Made by a program: the position numbers and the translations under genes
The notes under the pieces: generated by a model
What the model was told of the DNA's origin: nothing
Seen by the model: the letters and a program-made list of their open reading frames with translations, nothing else
Database searches by the model: none
Shown here: positions 59,437 to 64,000 of the stretch, one piece after another
Position numbering within the stretch: position 1 is the first letter of the stretch
How the letters are laid out: each line of letters begins with the position of its first letter
Origin: Nitrosopumilus zosterae
GTDB taxonomy: Archaea; Thermoproteota; Nitrososphaeria; Nitrososphaerales; Nitrosopumilaceae
Length of the DNA stretch: 64,000 nucleotides
Direction: 5' to 3'
NCBI RefSeq assembly: GCF_025998175.1
Contig: NZ_AP026695.1
Location: 1,494,581 to 1,558,580 of the forward strand

Positions 59437-59967
59437 TTATGCTTTAGTTCCACACTTTGTGCAAAACTTTGCATTTGGTCTTAGATCAGCACCACATGAA
59501 GAACATCCATTCTCACTATGAGGAGTAGTTCGTCTTGGCATTAAAGATGGATCAGGTGAAGGCAAGGTTCCAACATCTCCAAACGCCTCTTTTGCAGAAA
59601 CAATTCCTGGTGGACCACCACCTACTGGGTTTTGTGCAGTTCCTGCTCTTGGTGGCACCCCCATTCCTCCTGCCATCATACCAGGATTTCCCATGCCAGG
59701 CATCAAACCGGGAGACTGTGTAGTTCCAGAACCAGAACCCATTGATTTTTTCATTTCAAATATTACTTTGATTGCAAGAAATTCTAATGCAGAATATGCA
59801 ACAGTGTAATCACCTAATTTTTGAAAGAATTCTTTGTCGCTGAGTTGTCCTTTTTTGTACATGTTGTTTGTATCTAGAAATGATTCGTAATAGCCCTGTG
59901 ATTCATCAAACAGACTCTGCAGTTTATCAAACAGCATGTTTAGCGTATCGACTTCACCAAATGACAT
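59437..59967 (-). CDS. Helical protein with Gly/Pro/Met linker and zinc ribbon
   Basis: 176 residues: an N-terminal four-helix-like part (LNMLFDKLQSLFDESQGYYE, ALEFLAIKVIFEMKK), a disordered Gly/Met/Pro linker (residues 80-130), and a C-terminal ribbon CSSCGADLRPNAKFCTKCGT. Convergent with the previous gene. Such architecture is common in thaumarchaea and has no assigned function. Confidence 0.6.
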   Translation of the reverse strand: MSFGEVDTLNMLFDKLQSLFDESQGYYESFLDTNNMYKKGQLSDKEFFQKLGDYTVAYSALEFLAIKVIFEMKKSMGSGSGTTQSPGLMPGMGNPGMMAGGMGVPPRAGTAQNPVGGGPPGIVSAKEAFGDVGTLPSPDPSLMPRRTTPHSENGCSSCGADLRPNAKFCTKCGTKA

Positions 59968-60032
59968 ATTCTCACTTCATTTTTGGAATATTAATTACTT
60001 TAGGATCAAAAAAGAGGAAAACGTGTTTGAGT

Positions 60033-60359
60033 TTATGCAAGTGCTCTATCAATCATATTTTTGTATGATTCTTTAGAAGCTGCACCTACTTGTTGGCTTA
60101 CTATTTCACCTTTGTTAAGGAGGATTAAGGTTGGAATACTAAAGACATTGTATTTAGATGCCAATTCATTGGCCTCATCAACATTAACCTTGACAAATTT
60201 AACTTTGCCATCATAGTCATTAGCCAATTCTTCAACTACTGGACCTACCATTCTACATGGACCACACCATTCGGCCCAAAAGTCTACAAATACAGGAATG
60301 TCAGAGTTTATCACATCGACTTCCCATGATTTTGCATCTGAAATTTGAGTAATTCCCAT
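60033..60359 (-). CDS. trxA: Thioredoxin
   Basis: A 108-residue canonical thioredoxin: VDFWAEWCGPCRMVGPVVEEL and cis-Pro in FSIPTLILLNKG. Reduces protein disulphides in the cytoplasm. ATG at 60359. Confidence 0.96.
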   Translation of the reverse strand: MGITQISDAKSWEVDVINSDIPVFVDFWAEWCGPCRMVGPVVEELANDYDGKVKFVKVNVDEANELASKYNVFSIPTLILLNKGEIVSQQVGAASKESYKNMIDRALA

Positions 60360-60474
60360 TGTAATGTTGGTGGGTCAAACGTACCTAAAAATGTTCACCA
60401 GAATTAACACCATATTTTTTGTTGTACAATAAAATTTCATATATACTTAAATGACGTTTTGGTAAAATCCAGAT

Positions 60475-61200
60475 ATGAGTTCAGAACAAAGATTAAAGAA
60501 ATTACGAGGTTCTGGAGGCTATGTTATGGCCACAGTTACAGATGAACAGCAGATGAAAGGCAATCTAGGCGGTCCTGATCTGTTTTTAGCTCCAATCGGA
60601 AGATTAGAAGCTGAAAGAATTACTAAACATTTTTGCAATACTTGTGAAAAAGAATTTGAAGGTTCTCCAAAAATAGAATTTGAAAATCCTAATGAAGAAG
60701 TTGCAGAAAATCTTGTTCTATATGAAAAAGGACAATACATTTGCAATGCATGTAATGCATCAATTGCAGAATATAGAGAATTTAGAAAACAGGATGAGTC
60801 AGGTGAAGTCGGAGTTGCAAAACCAATTGAGCCATCTACTCAAAACATTCCACAACAAGTTGCAGAACCAACAATTCAAACTCCACAAGAAACAGTAACG
60901 CAACCAGGTCCAACAACTTCAGTTAGCTCAATTGAAGGAAGAGTAGTATATGATGAAAATGCAAACAAGATTGGTAATGCAAAACAGGTGGGAATTGACT
61001 CTACACAATCGATGGTTCTAGTAATTACAAAAAATGATGGTACTGAAGGAAGTATTCCATGGAGCAATATCAAAAAAGTTGGAGAGATTATTTTATTAGG
61101 AAATCCAGAAGAGAAATCACAGCCTGGAAAGTGTTCTAATTGTGGGTTTGGCAACAAAGAAGGGTCTAAGTTTTGTGAAGAATGTGGAACAAAGATCTAG
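60475..61200 (+). CDS. Zinc-finger, PRC-barrel-like and zinc-ribbon protein
   Basis: 241 residues. An N-terminal part with FCNTCEKEF ... ICNACNASI (two CxxC pairs), a Gln/Thr/Pro linker, a PRC-barrel-like unit (IEGRVVYDENANKIGNAKQ ... GSIPWSNIKKVGEIILL) and a C-terminal ribbon CSNCGFGNKEGSKFCEECGT. PRC barrels often act in RNA processing or in signalling. It precedes the signal peptidase by 33 nt. Confidence 0.65.
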   Translation: MSSEQRLKKLRGSGGYVMATVTDEQQMKGNLGGPDLFLAPIGRLEAERITKHFCNTCEKEFEGSPKIEFENPNEEVAENLVLYEKGQYICNACNASIAEYREFRKQDESGEVGVAKPIEPSTQNIPQQVAEPTIQTPQETVTQPGPTTSVSSIEGRVVYDENANKIGNAKQVGIDSTQSMVLVITKNDGTEGSIPWSNIKKVGEIILLGNPEEKSQPGKCSNCGFGNKEGSKFCEECGTKI

Positions 61201-61233
61201 TTAGTAAATGTAATCAATGATATTAAGGAGATA

Positions 61234-61983
61234 ATGGAATTGGCAAAAAAATCCATTTCAAAAGGAATCATCAAGGATATCATCATTGTAGGCGTTGGAG
61301 TTTTAGTTATTTGGATAGGGCTTCAAGTCGCATTTGGAACACAAAATCCATTTTATGTGGTTGCAAGCGGAAGCATGATTCCAGTTTTACAAGTATATGA
61401 TGTGTTAATTGTACAAGGACATGAACCATTTGAAGACATCGAGGTAGGCGATATCATTGTGTTTAATCGGCCATCTGATCACAATCGAGTTATTGTTCAT
61501 AGAGTTGCATCAATAATTGATGATGATCCTAAAACAGTTAGAACTAAAGGTGATGCAAATCCTGCATCGATTCCAGGTACAGATTTTCCAATTACAGAAG
61601 AAGAATACATAGGAAAGGTTGCATACACAATCCCCCAAGTAGGATATGTAACACAATTACTAAAACCACCTATTAACTATGTCATAATTGCAGTCGTAAT
61701 TGGAATAATGGTTGTAAAACAGATGACAAAGAAAAAAAGTGAAAAAGAGTTTACATTTACTGATCCGTTAGATTCAGAAAAAACAGATACCATTGAAGAA
61801 TTATCAGACATTGATAAAATAGAAAAAGATTCGGAAAATTCTAAACACATGGAAAAATCTAAAGATGTAGAAAGATTGGAAGATTCTGAATATTTAGAAG
61901 AAATGGAAGAGGTAGAAAAAGAAATGAAAGACATAGATGAATCCATTGAGGATTCAGTTGAAAAAAAGAAAGACAGGGAATAG
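61234..61983 (+). CDS. Signal peptidase I (archaeal S26B type) with acidic tail
   Basis: A 249-residue membrane protease. Two membrane segments (IIIVGVGVLVIWIGLQVAFG; INYVIIAVVIGIMVV). Catalytic Ser in ASGSMIPVL, His in VIVHRV, Asp near KGDANP, as in archaeal and ER-type peptidases. After residue 165 a long Glu/Asp/Lys tail (about 80 residues) of unknown use faces the cytoplasm. It cleaves signal peptides such as those of the secreted proteins in this window. Confidence 0.9.
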   Translation: MELAKKSISKGIIKDIIIVGVGVLVIWIGLQVAFGTQNPFYVVASGSMIPVLQVYDVLIVQGHEPFEDIEVGDIIVFNRPSDHNRVIVHRVASIIDDDPKTVRTKGDANPASIPGTDFPITEEEYIGKVAYTIPQVGYVTQLLKPPINYVIIAVVIGIMVVKQMTKKKSEKEFTFTDPLDSEKTDTIEELSDIDKIEKDSENSKHMEKSKDVERLEDSEYLEEMEEVEKEMKDIDESIEDSVEKKKDRE

Positions 61984-61987
61984 AAAA

Positions 61988-62057
61988 GATCTATTAGAAA
62001 TCAGGCAAACAGGTTCACATATGCTTTTGAAAAGCAATAGATCGTCCTGTCTGCTTG
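61988..62057 (-). ncRNA. Candidate pseudoknot RNA (about 70 nt)
   Basis: Two crossing helices: GATCTATT (61988-61995) with AATAGATC (62036-62043), and CAGGCAAACAGG (62002-62013) with CCTGTCTGCTTG (62046-62057; one mismatch, one wobble). A GCTTT/AAAGC hairpin (62023-62035) lies between. On the minus strand a TATA-like TTTAGTAAAT sits about 24 nt upstream and TTTT follows the last stem, so the minus strand is favoured. The two helices may also be alternatives. No known class. Confidence 0.5.
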
Positions 62058-62155
62058 GTGATATTATTACGTAAAATTTACTAAAAAAGGATCCTCAGAA
62101 ATCATCAGTTTCAAGAGTAGAATCATTTATGAATTAGCACAAAAAAAATTGCTCA

Positions 62156-63004
62156 TTGAAATACCTAGCTGTTTTTTCAATATTGCTTTTATTTGGTTCA
62201 GCATTTGCACAGACCCCTTTTCGTGATACAGCAGGATTGACAAAGAATGGAATAGAATGGTGTGAAGAAAACTATCAATTGTACAAGATTATGGGAAAAG
62301 ATTTTTTTGAACATCATAAACATTCAATTGAATCAAGATTATGTGGAAATCTTTACAATGATGACTTGTGGGCATATTCCGAACATGATAGGTATCAAAA
62401 ATTAATTGAACAAAGTAGAATGTACTACAATTTAGAAATCCAAGAAAGTGTTGAAGAGTCTAAAGAGGGAATTGTAGATACAAATCCTGTAAATGTAAAA
62501 GAGATCCCACAAGAGATAGAGCAACAAAAAAAGGAGCAACAGCAAAAAGAACTAAATGAATCAAACATAGAATCAAAATCAGAGGAAGTAATTATTGAAT
62601 CGCCACAAATTGAAGAGGTGAATTCCGAAGGCGGCGGTTGCCTTATTGCAACTGCAACATATGGGACTGAATTAGCGCCACAAGTTCAATTACTCAGAGA
62701 AATTAGAGACAATCAATTGATGAATACCCACTCAGGCGCATCATTTATGGCAGGATTCAACCAATTCTACTATTCATTCTCACCAATAGTTGCAGACATG
62801 GAAAGAGAGAATCCAGTGTTCAAAGAAGCAGTGAAGATTGGAATCACCCCATTGCTGTCATCACTAGTTATTTTATCACATGCTGAGTCTGAATCAGAGG
62901 TCTTGGGATATGGGATAGACGTGATTTTGATGAACGTGGGAATGTATTTTGTAGCACCGGCCTTATTGTTTTATGGATTTCAAAAAAGAAAAGATCAGAT
63001 TTAA
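62156..63004 (+). CDS. Secreted CFI-box protein
   Basis: A 282-residue protein. Signal peptide (YLAVFSILLLFGSAFAQ), a helical region with a coiled-coil Gln/Lys/Glu segment (IEQQKKEQQQKELNES), and the CFI-box C-terminal domain GGGCLIATATYGTELAP with a final hydrophobic segment. The last 110 codons match the protein at 30511 almost base for base. TTG start. Surface protein of unknown partner. Confidence 0.7.
   Translation: MKYLAVFSILLLFGSAFAQTPFRDTAGLTKNGIEWCEENYQLYKIMGKDFFEHHKHSIESRLCGNLYNDDLWAYSEHDRYQKLIEQSRMYYNLEIQESVEESKEGIVDTNPVNVKEIPQEIEQQKKEQQQKELNESNIESKSEEVIIESPQIEEVNSEGGGCLIATATYGTELAPQVQLLREIRDNQLMNTHSGASFMAGFNQFYYSFSPIVADMERENPVFKEAVKIGITPLLSSLVILSHAESESEVLGYGIDVILMNVGMYFVAPALLFYGFQKRKDQI
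62621..62958 (+). repeat. Second copy of the CFI-box module
   Basis: 338 bp nearly identical to 31789-32126 (offset 30832 bp); differences include two silent changes, Arg to Lys and Gly to Asp. Points to recent exchange between genes far apart. Confidence 0.9.
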
Positions 63005-63013
63005 AATAATTTT

Positions 63014-64000
63014 CTAAAGAACAGAGTCTTTAGTTTTGAATACTCGCTTAAAGTATTCAGATGGTTCATGTGGTTCTTCAACGTCATTTTTAATTCCTGC
63101 CAAATTCTTTGCAAGATTCTTTTTGTATCCTATTTGCATCTGTCTCTGAATTTGGATTCTTTGGGCTTGAGGAGAACCCGCACCATGCATGGATTCTGTA
63201 AGATATCCAACTGCATTTCTACCAAGAGTCATATTCTCAATTAATCTAAGTATTCTCATTCTATTTTCAACATCAACACCTTTTCTTCCTGCTAGGTATT
63301 TTTTGAGTAATGGTCCTGCTTCTGGATGTCTAAAGTCTTTTTCAGATGGAAGAGTAACTACTAAGCCACCTGCAATATCTTGTGCAAGTCTACTAATTTC
63401 GTATGGGAATCTAGTAACATTATGTTTACAAACTTGTGCAAGCATATCGTCATTAAGGTAAACGCCAGATTTCATCTTATATCCTTGATGAGAAGATGCA
63501 ATTCCGGCAGCAAAGATTGTCTCATTTAGATGAGTCATCTCAATAATTTTGTCTTTGATATGAGATACTTTTGGAACTCCATTATAATCTGCAATTGTGG
63601 CTGCAGCACCAATTAGTACATCGCCAAGTCCTGTTTTACACACATAACTACGTCTATGATAACAAGTAAAACGCTCTATAAGCATGGATGCAAATTCAAA
63701 TTCTCCATTCATGAAAACTTTATCCCATGGAATAAAGACTCTATCTAAAATGATTAATGCTTCTTGTCCACCAAATTTTGAGTTACCATCATCAATATCA
63801 CCTTCTTCCATACTTCTAGTGTCACAAGATTGTCTACCATAGATGTAAGTAACTCCTTTTGCGTCTGCCGGAATTGCGCCTACAATTGCCCAATCTTTAT
63901 CATTTTCTGTCAATCTAATTGTCGGCATCAAAATAATCCAGTGTGAGTTAATACAACCAGTTTGGTGTGCTTTTGCACCAGACACATAAACTCCTTTTTC
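63014..64000 (-). CDS. abfD: 4-hydroxybutyryl-CoA dehydratase (N-terminus beyond the window)
   Basis: About 328 C-terminal residues are visible; the reading frame continues to the window end, so the N-terminus is cut. RSYVCKTGLGDVLIGAAATIADYNGVPKVSHIKDKIIEMTHLNET, LRLIENMTLG and YLAGRKGVDVENR match 4-hydroxybutyryl-CoA dehydratase / vinylacetyl-CoA isomerase, a flavin and [4Fe-4S] enzyme of the 4-hydroxyphenylacetate 3-hydroxylase family. The CYHRRSYVC stretch supplies His and Cys in the place of known Fe-S ligands. Key enzyme of the thaumarchaeal carbon-fixation cycle. Confidence 0.88.
   Translation of the reverse strand, partial: EKGVYVSGAKAHQTGCINSHWIILMPTIRLTENDKDWAIVGAIPADAKGVTYIYGRQSCDTRSMEEGDIDDGNSKFGGQEALIILDRVFIPWDKVFMNGEFEFASMLIERFTCYHRRSYVCKTGLGDVLIGAAATIADYNGVPKVSHIKDKIIEMTHLNETIFAAGIASSHQGYKMKSGVYLNDDMLAQVCKHNVTRFPYEISRLAQDIAGGLVVTLPSEKDFRHPEAGPLLKKYLAGRKGVDVENRMRILRLIENMTLGRNAVGYLTESMHGAGSPQAQRIQIQRQMQIGYKKNLAKNLAGIKNDVEEPHEPSEYFKRVFKTKDSVL

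Overview
The window looks like a chromosomal segment of a marine ammonia-oxidising archaeon of the Nitrosopumilus type (Nitrososphaerota/Thaumarchaeota). Evidence: archaeal replication and translation genes (GINS, MCM, Hel308, RFC small subunit, aIF6, aIF5B, L7Ae, S28e, L24e, L37e, Alba, LSm), low G+C, many leaderless TATA-driven genes, PQQ-type and CFI-box secreted proteins with the WW-rich and Cys-motif modules common in this group, and at the right edge a 4-hydroxybutyryl-CoA dehydratase of the thaumarchaeal 3-hydroxypropionate/4-hydroxybutyrate carbon-fixation cycle.

Layout. 0-5.3 kb: Alba (partial), HEAT-repeat protein, tRNA-Ala(GGC), a flavin reductase, a nucleotidyltransferase, IlvE, then a tight cluster of a Gfo/Idh/MocA dehydrogenase, a Trm112-like mini-protein and a hexapeptide acetyltransferase that fits UDP-sugar modification. 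5.3-12.4 kb: a minus-strand chain gins-mcm-hel308-GT4 glycosylphosphotransferase-small membrane protein, divergent from rfcS. 12.4-20.5 kb: two paralogous zinc-type ferredoxins with the same promoter, aIF6, HisRS, an aldo/keto reductase, a PNPOx-like protein, a dicarboxylate/amino-acid symporter and small regulators. 20.5-30.5 kb: accessory genes (acidic secreted repeat protein, family 5 uracil-DNA glycosylase, PQQ-type dehydrogenase, DUF72, DedA, RelA/SpoT-like HD protein, archease), many microproteins, and two strong candidates for structured non-coding RNAs. 30.5-35 kb: two large secreted modular proteins sharing nearly identical DNA modules. 35-44.2 kb: housekeeping clusters (thioredoxin, aIF5B-NDK-L24e-S28e-L7Ae, phosphosugar mutase, tRNA-Leu, PurU-like, creatininase, LSm, L37e, RpiA). 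44.2-50.6 kb: Hsp20, a Met-rich secreted protein, a hydantoinase-type amidohydrolase, tRNA-Ala(CGC), a secreted protein with a palindromic operator and an adjacent winged-helix protein.

50.5-59 kb is an accessory island: a C2H2 microprotein, a two-gene McrBC-like system (AAA+ GTPase-type motor plus PD-(D/E)XK nuclease with a terminal zinc knuckle), a zinc-ribbon protein, a 75-nt perfect cloverleaf RNA that is not a canonical tRNA, a TIR-like effector with an N-terminal DNA-binding-like region, and a divergent tyrosine recombinase followed by a cluster of inverted repeats. This is the most likely place for an undescribed defence or mobile system. 59-64 kb returns to core-like genes (zinc-ribbon proteins, thioredoxin, PRC-barrel protein, signal peptidase), with a candidate pseudoknot RNA between the signal peptidase and a CFI-box protein.

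All calls come from reading the sequence; no database search, folding program or GC computation was run. Structured-RNA calls rest on hand-found base pairing plus TATA-box position.
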